Source: Bryobacter sp.
GTDB lineage: Bacteria; Acidobacteriota; Terriglobia; Bryobacterales; Bryobacteraceae
DNA length: 64,000 nt
Direction: 5' to 3'
NCBI GenBank assembly: GCA_022843625.1
Contig: JALHNH010000025.1
Coordinates: forward strand, 33,468 to 97,467
Part shown: positions 9,825 to 18,046 of the stretch, piece after piece
Layout of the letters: each line of letters starts with the position of its first letter
Numbering within the stretch: the stretch's first letter is position 1
Position numbers and translations under genes: made by a program
The notes under the pieces: generated by a model
Seen by the model: only the letters and a program-made list of their open reading frames with translations
Told to the model about the DNA's origin: nothing
The model's database searches: none

Positions 9825-10133
9825 ATGATCAGTCTGGCTCGAAAGAGCTTTCTTGCCAATCTTTGCACCGCATTGCTGGCGCAGGTGTTGCCACCGACCG
9901 AAAAAGAGGAGAAAGCCAAACGCCTCCCCGATGGAACATTGCAGAGCGAAGCCATCCTCAAGGATGAACAAAAAAAGATGCTCGCCGATGCGGCAAGGCT
10001 CATTCAGTTCAGTCAGGAAGTGGAGGTGGAGCTTAAAAAGAACGACCACAACATCCTCAGCATCGGCATGCTCAAGAAGTTGGAAGAGATCGAAAAGCTA
10101 GCCCGGCGGATGCGCGGCAGGCACAATCGCTAG
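9825..10133 (+). CDS. small hypothetical protein, possibly secreted
   Basis: A 102-residue protein I do not recognise. The N-terminus (MISLARKSFLANLCTALLAQ) could be a short signal peptide. The rest is charged and predicted helical (ILKDEQKKMLADAARL, IGMLKKLEEIEKLARRM), ending in a basic tail. It starts 22 nt from the divergent DUF488 gene, and its stop codon shares bases with the stop of convergent uxaC. Position and tight packing support a real gene, but there is no family evidence. Confidence 0.55.
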   Translation: MISLARKSFLANLCTALLAQVLPPTEKEEKAKRLPDGTLQSEAILKDEQKKMLADAARLIQFSQEVEVELKKNDHNILSIGMLKKLEEIEKLARRMRGRHNR

Positions 10134-11533
10134 AGCGGCAGCCGCAGGAAATCGCGCGCATTGCCAAAACAAATGTTGCGAACCATGTTTCCGATCATGG
10201 CCTCGTCATTAGGCAACAAACCTTTGGCCATGTCGTTTCCAACCAGATTGCAAAGCGTACGGCGGAAGTATTCATGTCGCGGAAAACTCATGAAGGATCT
10301 CGAGTCGGTGAGCATGCCAATGAAGCGTGAGAACAAGCCGCAGTTGGACAAGGCGTTCATCTGCCACTCCATCGCTTCCTTCTGATCGAGGAACCACCAG
10401 CCGGAGCCAAACTGGATTTTGCCCGCGATCTTTCCGTCCTGGAAGTTGCCTGCCATTGTGGCAAACGTGTAATTCTCATTCGGATTCAAGTTGTAGAGCA
10501 CCATGCGCGGCAACTGGTCTCCCTGATCCAGGCGATCGAGATACGCGGCCAGCGCGTCTCCCTGCGGAGCGTCCCCAATGGAATCAAAACCCTTGTCGGT
10601 GCCCAGTTCACGATAGGCCCTGGAATTCGCGTTGCGACGCGCACCCAGGTGAATCTGCTTGGTCCAGCCCTTGGCCGCATCGAGCTTGCCAAAAAAGAGC
10701 ATCATGAAACTGGCATACCGGTCGAACTCATCGGCCGAGACTTCCCCGCCCTCGCGCGCCTTGTCAAAAATCCCAGCCGCTTCCTCCTCATCACAGAAGT
10801 TGGCAAAGCATCGGTTGAGGCCGTGGTCGGACAGGCGGCAACCAATCGCATGAAAAGCATCATGGCGCAACTCGATCGCTTTGAGAAAGTCAGCAAACGA
10901 ATCGATGCTCACGCCTGAGGTCTCGTAAAGCTTTTCGATCCAGGGCAGAAACAGGTCCGGCCGCTGCACATGCATCGCACCATCCGGCCTGAAGGTTGGG
11001 AAGACCTTGGCCGGGCAGTCGCTTTTGGCAATGGCTGCGTGCCAGCGAAGGTCATCAGCCGGGTCGTCCGTTGTACAGATGGCCTTCACTCCAAACTTCT
11101 TGAGGATGCCCCAGATACGCATATCTTCAGAAGCAAGCTGAGCATTGGTCTGATCCCAAATCCGGCGAGCGTTGCTTTCGTTGAGCAAATCGTCAATCCC
11201 GAAATAGCGTTTTAGTTCGAGATGCGTCCAGTGGTACAGAGGGTTGCGCAAGGTGTGCGGTACGGTTGCCGCAAAGGCCTCAAACTTCTCAAACGGCGAC
11301 GCATCACCAGTGCAATGCGACTCTGGGATCCCGTTCGCCCGCATCGCCCTCCACTTGTAGTGATCGCCTTCCAGCCAGATCTCGAAGAGGTTGGCAAAGC
11401 GTCGATTCTCCGCAATGTCCTTTGGAGGCAAATGGGAGTGGTAGTCGAGGATCGGCTCTGCTGCCGCATATTGATGGTAGAGGTGCTGAGCCTGTTCTGT
11501 CTCAAGCAGGAAGTTGTCGTTGATGAAGGACAT
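10130..11533 (-). CDS. uxaC: glucuronate isomerase (uronate isomerase)
   Basis: A 467-residue protein of the amidohydrolase superfamily that interconverts D-glucuronate/D-fructuronate and D-galacturonate/D-tagaturonate, the first step of hexuronate breakdown in the cytoplasm. The metal-binding LDYHSHLPPKDIAENRRF near residues 29-46 and the KAICTTDDPADDLRWH segment near 150-165 are characteristic, and the length equals that of known UxaC proteins. It is the last gene of a leftward run (class V aminotransferase, NicO transporter, SDR, uxaC) with a 19-nt gap from the SDR gene. The SDR might be a sugar dehydrogenase acting with it, but this is only positional. No other uxa/uxu/kdg genes are in the window. 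Confidence 0.95.
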   Translation of the reverse strand: MSFINDNFLLETEQAQHLYHQYAAAEPILDYHSHLPPKDIAENRRFANLFEIWLEGDHYKWRAMRANGIPESHCTGDASPFEKFEAFAATVPHTLRNPLYHWTHLELKRYFGIDDLLNESNARRIWDQTNAQLASEDMRIWGILKKFGVKAICTTDDPADDLRWHAAIAKSDCPAKVFPTFRPDGAMHVQRPDLFLPWIEKLYETSGVSIDSFADFLKAIELRHDAFHAIGCRLSDHGLNRCFANFCDEEEAAGIFDKAREGGEVSADEFDRYASFMMLFFGKLDAAKGWTKQIHLGARRNANSRAYRELGTDKGFDSIGDAPQGDALAAYLDRLDQGDQLPRMVLYNLNPNENYTFATMAGNFQDGKIAGKIQFGSGWWFLDQKEAMEWQMNALSNCGLFSRFIGMLTDSRSFMSFPRHEYFRRTLCNLVGNDMAKGLLPNDEAMIGNMVRNICFGNARDFLRLPL

Positions 11534-11552
11534 GAAACCTATATCCTAACCC

Positions 11553-12395
11553 TCAGCGCGGCCTGAGGCCAAGACGTTTTGCCATGATCCGGTCAATCCA
11601 TCGGGCGGGCAAGATCCGGGGGATCCACCAATTCAGGAGGGGCTTCGGCACCAACGCATACCGGGTCTTGGGATGCGGAGTCAAGAGAATCTTCACCAGC
11701 AACTCCGCACAACGCTCTACGTCTAAACCTTGCTTCGCTGTTTTCAGCATAGAAGCATAGGCCAGCTTCAGCGAATCCGCATAGGGAGTCTGGAGGTAGG
11801 GTTCAAACTCCGCTTTACCCCAAATAGGAGTTCGTATTGCCCCAGGTCCAACCACAATTACATCAATATCGAAAAGCAGGAGTTCGCGGCGCAGGCTCTC
11901 CGACAAGCCTTCTAACGCGTGCTTTGAAGCGACATAAGCCCCAACGAAAGGCGACGCAAACTTACCCGCTACCGAACTGATATTGATGATACGGCCCGAC
12001 TTGCCCTTCCGCGCGCTGTCAGTGCCCAGAAGAGGTGCAAAAGCCTGCGTTACGGCCATCACACCAAAAAGATTGACATCAAACTGATGCCGCAATTTTT
12101 CTGCCGGCAGATAAAGCAAAGGTCCGCTGATGGCGACGCCCGCATTGTTGATCAAGCCATCGAGACGGCGGTCTCCCAGTGCCCGCTCGACAAGCCTGGC
12201 GGCAGCTTCGATTGCCTCCTCATCGGTTACATCAAAAACCAGTGGCACAAATCGTTTTGGGAATTGCTCGCTGAGTTTGACAGCGTCTTCTTTGGTTCTG
12301 ACCGAACCAAACACTTCAAAGCCCGCACGAAGAGCCGATTCTACTGTCGCCAGTCCAATCCCGGTGGACACGCCGGTAATGACAAGCGACCTCAT
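11553..12395 (-). CDS. SDR family NAD(P)-dependent oxidoreductase
   Basis: A 280-residue classical short-chain dehydrogenase. The nucleotide-binding TGVSTGIG (residues 7-14), NNAG (83-86), the serine in INISS (about 140) and the YVASK catalytic pair (Y154, K158) are all present, so it should be active. The C-terminal ALVPKPLLNWWIPRILPARW resembles SDRs acting on lipid or sterol-like substrates, but the substrate cannot be assigned. The start overlaps the stop of the upstream NicO transporter gene by 4 nt (ATGA), which points to translational coupling; uxaC follows 19 nt later. Confidence 0.9.
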   Translation of the reverse strand: MRSLVITGVSTGIGLATVESALRAGFEVFGSVRTKEDAVKLSEQFPKRFVPLVFDVTDEEAIEAAARLVERALGDRRLDGLINNAGVAISGPLLYLPAEKLRHQFDVNLFGVMAVTQAFAPLLGTDSARKGKSGRIINISSVAGKFASPFVGAYVASKHALEGLSESLRRELLLFDIDVIVVGPGAIRTPIWGKAEFEPYLQTPYADSLKLAYASMLKTAKQGLDVERCAELLVKILLTPHPKTRYALVPKPLLNWWIPRILPARWIDRIMAKRLGLRPR

Positions 12396-13051
12396 AGCAA
12401 CAGCGCAATACCCAAGGCAATCAGGACGAGCGCACTCATGATTGGAATCGTGACTGAGAGAGACTTCATCCGATTCATGGAAGGTGCAACAAGTACAGCA
12501 GCCAGACCCAACCCGATCAGGACCACTGCCAGCCCAATCGAAAAGCTCAATAGCAAAACCAGACCGTAAAGGCTCTGCCCGCGCGACATCGACAGAAGCA
12601 ATAAAGATAAAGCTTCAGGGCAAGGAACGATGCCACCCGAAACGCCCAGGGCCTTGAGAGACATGCCATGCGGATGATCGCTGCCGCCACTGAATGAGAC
12701 GGCCTCTGTTGTCTGCACTGGCCGCAGGCGCTGATAGAGCAGCCAACAACCAATGCCGGCAATCAAGAGGCCACTGGCCTTGTTTAGCAAAGGATGCAGC
12801 GCCTGAAGGTCAACCGACTCGGTCAGGTAATAGGCAAGAACTCCAAGAACAAAAACGCTGGCCGTGTGAGTGAAGGTAACGATCGTGCCCAGCCGCAAGG
12901 CATCAAAAGCCGAGCCACGCGTACCGGCAAGATAGGCGGCGACGACAGTCTTGCCATGGCCCGGAGTCAGGGCATGCGCAGCTCCAAGAACAGCCGCAGA
13001 GCCTAACGAGAAGACTCCGGGAGCCAGCAGCAATTCAGAAAGTGTACTCAT
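12392..13051 (-). CDS. NicO/RcnA-type nickel-cobalt transporter-like membrane protein
   Basis: A 219-residue membrane protein with six or so hydrophobic segments. The first carries GAAHALTPGHGK (H26, H32), the hallmark of the NicO family (nickel/cobalt permeases and RcnA-like exporters); a second conserved stretch is GGIVPCPEALSLLLLS. A cytosolic His-rich loop (SGGSDHPHG) lies between. Family members move Ni2+ or Co2+ across the inner membrane, although some act as general permeases, so direction and metal remain open. It overlaps the aminotransferase gene upstream and the SDR gene downstream by 4 nt each (ATGA). Cobalt handling would fit an organism with B12-dependent NrdJ, but that link is speculation. 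Confidence 0.75.
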   Translation of the reverse strand: MSTLSELLLAPGVFSLGSAAVLGAAHALTPGHGKTVVAAYLAGTRGSAFDALRLGTIVTFTHTASVFVLGVLAYYLTESVDLQALHPLLNKASGLLIAGIGCWLLYQRLRPVQTTEAVSFSGGSDHPHGMSLKALGVSGGIVPCPEALSLLLLSMSRGQSLYGLVLLLSFSIGLAVVLIGLGLAAVLVAPSMNRMKSLSVTIPIMSALVLIALGIALLL

Positions 13052-14277
13052 GCCTTGCGGAATGCTTCTGCCACCTGATCCATCTGCTCCAGCGAATTAT
13101 AAATATGCGGAGAGACGCGGATGCCACGCAGTGGCCCGGCCGGGGTGACGCTAAAGGCCATGCCCTGCTCCTTGTAGAGTTTCGCGTCGAGCACCTGCAA
13201 ATTCGGCACCGCAGGCAGATCTACCTTCACCACGCCACAGTACAATCCTTCTTTGCGGTTGGTTCGCAATTGGGCATTGGGGTTCTTGGACAGTTGATCC
13301 ATCAGGCGGGTCGTCAACTGGCGGATGCGCGCCTCCACTGCGGGCATGCCCACCATCATCAGGAAGTCGAAGGTAGCGTCGAGTGCGGCAAGACGCGCAT
13401 CATCACGCTGGCCATAGGCTTCCAGAAAGCGCGCGCCGCCCTTGCCGTCTTCGCTATAGCCGACGCTGACAATCGACGGCCAGACATTCTTCTGCTGGGG
13501 GCTGGTAACAAAAAGCACACCGGCCTCCAGTGGCCCCATTAACCACTTATGCGAACTGGTGGCGTAAGAATCGCAACCAATCTGCCGAAGATCCACCGGC
13601 AGCATGCCTCCACTTTGAGCCCCATCGACATGGCTCCAGATGCCTTTTTCGCGGGCTGCGCGACACAGCCTGGACACAGGATAAATCAGTCCGCTGCTGC
13701 TGGTGACATGTGTCACGGCCAGGACTTTTGTCTTTGGTCCCAAAGCGCCTTCCACTTTTTCTGCCAGGGCATCGCTTGAGTCGATCAACTGTGTTGCCGG
13801 AACGATCTTGAGAACAAGGCCCAGTCGCTTGGCATGATTCTTCCAGGAATCGAGATTCGAAGGGTGGTTGTCTTCCACCAGCACAACCTCATCACCAGCC
13901 TTGAGATTGAGCCCATGAACGATCGTGTTGGAAGCCTCCGAAGTGTTGCGAGTAAATGCAATCTCATCGGCAGTAACTCCAAAGAACTGCGCAGCGCGGG
14001 CACGCACCTTCTCACGCAGGGGTCCGAACTTCGCACGATTCTGGAAGCTCGGGTCTGCTTCAAAGTCACGCAGGAAGTGCTGGTGCCGGTCGAGCACCGG
14101 CAAGGATGCAGGACACACATTCGCTGCGTTCAAATAAACAAGTCCTTCACGCAAAGGGAACTGCTTGCGCAGCATTGTCCAGAACTGCTCATCGCGAGGC
14201 GTAGCAGCGTTCACTGACTGCGCAAATGCGGCCCAAAGCGGGCTCAAACCGAGAGGAAGTAAATTGCGTCGCAACAT
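13048..14277 (-). CDS. aminotransferase class V-fold PLP enzyme (CefD/selenocysteine-lyase-like), exported
   Basis: A 409-residue fold-type I PLP enzyme. The PLP lysine is K244 (SSHKWLMGP) and the PLP-ring Asp is D218 (SHVDGAQSGG); TSEASNTIVHG near 112 contributes phosphate binding. The N-terminus MLRRNLLPLGLSPLWAAFA looks like a signal peptide, possibly Tat (RR), which would make it periplasmic; such exported class V enzymes related to isopenicillin-N epimerase occur in many soil bacteria with unknown substrate. It heads the leftward operon with NicO, SDR and uxaC. Although the fold is shared with selenocysteine lyases and NifS, nothing here shows a sulfur or selenium role. Confidence 0.85.
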   Translation of the reverse strand: MLRRNLLPLGLSPLWAAFAQSVNAATPRDEQFWTMLRKQFPLREGLVYLNAANVCPASLPVLDRHQHFLRDFEADPSFQNRAKFGPLREKVRARAAQFFGVTADEIAFTRNTSEASNTIVHGLNLKAGDEVVLVEDNHPSNLDSWKNHAKRLGLVLKIVPATQLIDSSDALAEKVEGALGPKTKVLAVTHVTSSSGLIYPVSRLCRAAREKGIWSHVDGAQSGGMLPVDLRQIGCDSYATSSHKWLMGPLEAGVLFVTSPQQKNVWPSIVSVGYSEDGKGGARFLEAYGQRDDARLAALDATFDFLMMVGMPAVEARIRQLTTRLMDQLSKNPNAQLRTNRKEGLYCGVVKVDLPAVPNLQVLDAKLYKEQGMAFSVTPAGPLRGIRVSPHIYNSLEQMDQVAEAFRKA

Positions 14278-14320
14278 ATCGTGAGAGTATAGCGGAGCAG
14301 AGGCCTGAAATTGAAGCCCC

Positions 14321-14350
14321 TTGACTTGAATGGGGCTGAAAGTCTATAGT
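14321..14350 (+). promoter_or_regulatory. sigma70-type promoter of the HU gene and likely of the downstream envelope operon
   Basis: TTGACT (14321-14326) and TATAGT (14345-14350) are separated by 18 nt, matching 5 of 6 bases at each box. Transcription would begin near 14357, leaving a leader of about 50 nt before the HU ATG. Confidence 0.7.
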
Positions 14351-14408
14351 AAAGTTCTTGTTTTTAATAATTTAGCTAGTAGTTCTCGTTTCCCAAGGAA
14401 TTCAGTCC

Positions 14409-14675
14409 ATGATCAAGCTCGACATCATCAACGAAGTGGTTTCGAAAACCGGAATTACCAAAACCAAGGCTGAAATGGCCGTCGAAACAGTGTTTGAAAG
14501 TATGAAGCGCGCACTGGGCCAGGGCGAGCGTATTGAACTTCGTGGCTTCGGAATCTTTAACGTCCGCCCCCGCAAGACCGGTATCGGCCGCAACCCGCGC
14601 ACAGGCGATGAAGTGGCAATTCCCCCAGGCAAGGCAGTACGCTTCAAGCCCGGCAAAGAACTGCAGACGCTCTAA
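14409..14675 (+). CDS. HU/IHF family DNA-binding protein
   Basis: An 88-residue histone-like protein. The N-terminal helices (MIKLDIINEVVSKTGITKT) and the arm region (ELRGFGIFNVRPRKTGIGRN, NPRTGDEV, VRFKPGKEL) match the HU/IHF family over its full length. The arm retains the prolines that intercalate into bent DNA (NPRTGDEV near 61). It would compact DNA and bend regulatory sites in the nucleoid. It starts about 50 nt after a strong promoter, and only 9 nt separate its stop from the GTG start of the M50 protease gene, so it probably leads the whole envelope operon. Confidence 0.95.
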   Translation: MIKLDIINEVVSKTGITKTKAEMAVETVFESMKRALGQGERIELRGFGIFNVRPRKTGIGRNPRTGDEVAIPPGKAVRFKPGKELQTL

Positions 14676-14684
14676 CCCAAACGA

Positions 14685-15575
14685 GTGATTATCGAAGAGC
14701 AGCAGAGGCCAAGATACTTTCTTGCCGCCACACTGTTACTGATTACCCTTTGGACGACTTGTGCGGCAGGATCACGCATGGTCTACAATTTTGAGAACAA
14801 TCTCCCGGCATTTCGTTTTGAGCCGGATGCTCTTGCTCTCTTCGATGCCTTCCTCAACCCTGCCGCTCTTTTTGCCGGCTTATCTTTTGCCCTCCCGCTG
14901 ATTGTGATCCTGCTGGCCCACGAACTCGGCCATTACTTTGCCTGTCTCTACTACCAACTGGACGCCACCCTTCCTTACTTTCTGCCTGTCCCAACTTTCA
15001 TCGGAACCTTTGGAGCCTTCATTCGCATTCGCTCGATCATCTACTCCCGCACGGTGCTCTTCGATGTTGGAATCGCCGGGCCGCTGGCAGGCATGGTGGT
15101 GTTGCTGCCATTCCTGTTTTTCGGAGTCTGGATGAGTCATGTTTCCCCGGCAGCAATAGAGGGCGATCTTGTTTTTGGCACACCCCTCATCATTCGACTT
15201 TTCGAGGCTTTTTTCTTTCCAGGTATTTCTCCCGATTCGATTTACCTCCACCCCATGGCACGAGCTGCTTGGGTAGGAGTCTTTGCGACAGCGCTCAATC
15301 TGCTTCCTATCGGACAGCTCGATGGCGGCCATATTGTTTATTCGCTAGCCGGCAGGTGGTCCAGGCAGATCTCACTGGCGGCGATTGCTGCTCTCGTTCC
15401 GCTCGGCTACTTTTACCCGCCCTGGTTGGGTTGGGCAGTGGCATTGTATTTTTTTGGCAGAAGACACCCGCATATCTACGATGAATCGCCTCTGAACGGG
15501 CAACGCCGGGGCTTTGCCGCCCTCGCGGCCCTGATTTTTATTCTCTGCTTCATGGTTGCTCCGCTACGCTATTAA
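14685..15575 (+). CDS. site-2 protease family (M50) membrane metalloprotease
   Basis: A 296-residue polytopic membrane protein with a GTG start 9 nt after the HU stop. The zinc motif HELGH (H79, E80, H83) lies in one membrane helix and NLLPIGQLDGGH (N205-H216, metal-ligand Asp213) in another, both as in S2P/M50 intramembrane proteases. There is no PDZ domain, so it is not a classical RseP; it resembles the compact S2P-like proteins that share their fold with EGY1. It would cleave membrane-embedded substrates, which are unknown. The next gene starts on the last base of its stop codon. Confidence 0.9.
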   Translation: MIIEEQQRPRYFLAATLLLITLWTTCAAGSRMVYNFENNLPAFRFEPDALALFDAFLNPAALFAGLSFALPLIVILLAHELGHYFACLYYQLDATLPYFLPVPTFIGTFGAFIRIRSIIYSRTVLFDVGIAGPLAGMVVLLPFLFFGVWMSHVSPAAIEGDLVFGTPLIIRLFEAFFFPGISPDSIYLHPMARAAWVGVFATALNLLPIGQLDGGHIVYSLAGRWSRQISLAAIAALVPLGYFYPPWLGWAVALYFFGRRHPHIYDESPLNGQRRGFAALAALIFILCFMVAPLRY

Positions 15576-16327
15576 TGTCGATGAAGATTTCGGCCGCCAT
15601 CATCACGCATAACGAAGAACTCAAGATCGCGCGAGCTATCGAGAGCCTGCGTTGTTGTGACGAAATCGTGGTGATCGATAGTGGCTCAAACGACCGCACA
15701 GTAGAGCTGGCCCAAAACCATGGGGCGCGGGTAATTGAAACCCACTGGCGTGGCTATGCTGCCCAGAAAAACTTCGCTTCCGAGTGTTGCGAAAACGACT
15801 GGATACTTAGCATCGACGCGGACGAAGCGCTCAGCGAAGCACTCGAAGGTGAGATCTGGCACCTTAAAAAACACGGTGCCCAATTCGACGGCTACACCAT
15901 GCCCCGGCTGGCTCAATACCTGGGCCGCTGGATCCTCCATTCTGGTTGGTATCCAGACCGCAAGGTGAGATTATTTGATCGTCGAAAGGCCAAATGGGAG
16001 GGCGATTACGTCCATGAAAGCGTGGCCGTGCATGGATCCGTCGGGCATCTCGACACAAACCTCCTCCACTACACTTGCGATTCCCTGAGCGAACATCTGC
16101 GCACGATGGACCGCTATACAACACTCGCCGCAGAGCAACTCATCGATGACAAGCGATCCATCACCTGGCGGCACATGGCCATCGATCCAGCATGGACTTT
16201 CTTCAAAAGCTACTTCCTCCAACGGGGTTTTCTGGATGGGCCGGAAGGTCTTGCGATTGCTTATATGGCCGGCATCTACACTTTCCTCAAGTACGCAAAA
16301 GCAAGGAACATGGCACCTCAGCGATGA
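15575..16327 (+). CDS. glycosyltransferase family 2, WaaE/KdtX-like
   Basis: A 250-residue GT-A type glycosyltransferase. The N-terminal ISAAIITHNEE and the VVIDSGSNDRT (D35) bind the nucleotide-sugar, and DAD (81-83) is the metal-binding triplet. The following GYTMPRLAQYLGRWILHSGWYPDRK is typical of the lipopolysaccharide core beta-1,4-glucosyltransferase WaaE/KdtX subgroup. It probably adds a sugar to an envelope glycolipid on the cytoplasmic side of the inner membrane; acceptor and sugar are inference. Its ATG overlaps the stop of the M50 gene and its stop overlaps the next ATG (ATGA), so translation is coupled on both sides. Confidence 0.9.
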   Translation: MSMKISAAIITHNEELKIARAIESLRCCDEIVVIDSGSNDRTVELAQNHGARVIETHWRGYAAQKNFASECCENDWILSIDADEALSEALEGEIWHLKKHGAQFDGYTMPRLAQYLGRWILHSGWYPDRKVRLFDRRKAKWEGDYVHESVAVHGSVGHLDTNLLHYTCDSLSEHLRTMDRYTTLAAEQLIDDKRSITWRHMAIDPAWTFFKSYFLQRGFLDGPEGLAIAYMAGIYTFLKYAKARNMAPQR

Positions 16328-17220
16328 AGATCCTGCTTGCCGATTCCGGGTGGAAAATGCGGGGCGGACAATGGCAGACGCTCTACCTCGCAGAAGGTTT
16401 GCGCGAGCACGGCCATCAGGTGACGCTGTTGGTAAGACATGGCTCGCTGCTGTGGGATCTTTGTAGGCAATCGGGCTTCGAAACAAGAGAGGTTGGCCTT
16501 ACAAGCGTGCTCGCCGCGAGTCGAAATCAGGACGTCGTGCATGTGCAGGATTCTCACTCACACACTCTGGCTGCACTTGCCAGCTTGCGCCCTTTCTTTG
16601 TATCCCGTCGAGTCGCATTTCCGGTGAAGCAGACGTGGGCCTCTCAGAAGAAATACGCACGCGCTGCGGGCTATCTTGCTGTGTCGCAAGCTGCCGTCCG
16701 TGAACTCAAGCGTGCCAATGTTCCCGCTGAACGCATTCGCGTTGTGTATGACGGAGTGCCAGACATCCAGCCCGCTGCTTTGTTACCCCACATTGCCGGG
16801 CTGAAAAGCGAAGACCCAGGCAAGCTGAATGCACTGATGCAGTTGTGTTGCAAGGAAGCTTCTGCCGAACTCAGGCTCAGCGAGAATCTCTCGGATGCGC
16901 TCAAGAGCGGCCTGCTCTTTCTGTATCTAAGCGAGAGCGAAGGGCTCGGTTCTGCGGTGCTCCTGGCTATGGCTGCCGGCATGCCGATCGTGGCCAGCCG
17001 CGTCGGTGGCCTGCCCGAAGCAGTAGACGAGGGCTTCTCTGGCCTACTGGTTCAAAACAACAAAACGGCAGTATCGAAGGCCATACAGGCCATTCGAGAG
17101 GATCGTAACCTCGCCCTTCGCTTCAGCGAGAATGCCCGCCGCCGCTATCTGCAACTTTTCACTTTGGAACATATGGTGACAAACACACTCGCGGCCTACA
17201 AGGAGCTTCAAAATGTCTGA
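16324..17220 (+). CDS. glycosyltransferase family 4 (GT-B fold)
   Basis: A 298-residue glycosyltransferase. The ATG at 16324 overlaps the GT2 stop (ATGA) and begins with MKILLADSGWKMRGGQW, the usual first strand plus glycine-rich loop of GT4 enzymes; an in-frame start at 16192 would lie inside the GT2 gene and is not credible. The donor-site pattern SESEGLGSAVLLAMAAGMPIV (E-x7-E type) and GGLPEAVDEGFSGLLV are clear in the C-terminal half. It is somewhat short for the family. With the GT2 enzyme it probably builds an envelope glycan. The next gene starts 8 nt before its stop. Confidence 0.9.
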   Translation: MKILLADSGWKMRGGQWQTLYLAEGLREHGHQVTLLVRHGSLLWDLCRQSGFETREVGLTSVLAASRNQDVVHVQDSHSHTLAALASLRPFFVSRRVAFPVKQTWASQKKYARAAGYLAVSQAAVRELKRANVPAERIRVVYDGVPDIQPAALLPHIAGLKSEDPGKLNALMQLCCKEASAELRLSENLSDALKSGLLFLYLSESEGLGSAVLLAMAAGMPIVASRVGGLPEAVDEGFSGLLVQNNKTAVSKAIQAIREDRNLALRFSENARRRYLQLFTLEHMVTNTLAAYKELQNV

Positions 17221-18040
17221 GACAGTCCTGGTAGCTGCAATTGCCGCCCTCTTCGGGCTCCTGATAGGTAGCTTTCTCAATGTCTGTATCTTCCGTCTGC
17301 CGCGCGACCTCAGCGTGGTTCACCCGCGGTCTTTCTGCACCGGGTGTGAGAAGCAAATCGCCTGGTACGACAACATCCCGGTCTTGAGCTATTTGATCCT
17401 GGGTGCCAAATGCCGAAATTGCGGGGAGCCTTTTTCGTGGCGATATCCGGTGGTTGAACTGCTCACCGGTTTGCTCTTCTTCGCCTCGGTTATGCGCTTT
17501 GGAGCCAGCGCCGACTCAATCAAGCTCTGCATCTTTTGTGCCCTGATTGTTGGCCTTACCTTTATGGATTTTGAAGAGCGTATTCTGGCTGACGAATTCA
17601 CAGTGGGCGGCATGATCTTTGGTTTACTGCTTAGCTTTTTTGTTCCGTTACCCGTATTTGTTGGACATTTCATTCTTCCTTCAGACTGGAAAGAATCTTT
17701 TCTCAGCTTGGGAGAAGCATTGCTCGGAGGTCTCTTGCCAGCCTTAGTTCTTTGGGGAATCGGCGAGCTCTACTTTCGCATTCGGGGCCGCGAAGGTTTG
17801 GGTTTTGGCGACGTTAAAATGATCGCCATGATTGGAGCTTTTTATGGTTTGCAAGGCTCGCTGGTGACTCTGATATTCGGCAGCCTGGCCGGGTCGGTCC
17901 TTGGCCTGCTCTTCATCGCAGTCAGTAAGAAGGACGCTGCATCCTATGAACTTCCGTTCGGATCTTTCCTCGGTGTAGCAGCGCTTGTCCCCCCATTCTT
18001 CTACGTGGAAGCATCAAGCGGCATCGTTGTACCATGGTGA
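17213..18040 (+). CDS. prepilin peptidase (A24 family, type IV pilin leader peptidase and N-methyltransferase)
   Basis: A 275-residue inner-membrane aspartic protease that cleaves and N-methylates type IV pilin-like precursors. The zinc-binding cysteines C42, C45, C67 and C70 in the cytoplasmic loop are all present, and the catalytic aspartates fall at D119 (LTFMDFEE) and D200 (GFGDVKM). About seven or eight membrane segments follow the usual pattern, and the length is normal. No pilus genes are in the window, so the enzyme probably serves pili or secretion pseudopilins encoded elsewhere. It overlaps the GT4 gene by 8 nt and lies 6 nt before uppS. Confidence 0.93.
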   Translation: MSETVLVAAIAALFGLLIGSFLNVCIFRLPRDLSVVHPRSFCTGCEKQIAWYDNIPVLSYLILGAKCRNCGEPFSWRYPVVELLTGLLFFASVMRFGASADSIKLCIFCALIVGLTFMDFEERILADEFTVGGMIFGLLLSFFVPLPVFVGHFILPSDWKESFLSLGEALLGGLLPALVLWGIGELYFRIRGREGLGFGDVKMIAMIGAFYGLQGSLVTLIFGSLAGSVLGLLFIAVSKKDAASYELPFGSFLGVAALVPPFFYVEASSGIVVPW

Positions 18041-18046
18041 GTTGCA

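Noticed and set aside
13048..14277. Selenocysteine lyase for the selenoprotein
   Set aside because: The class V fold is shared with selenocysteine lyases, but the protein has an export leader and no specific motif; it is better called a general class V aminotransferase.
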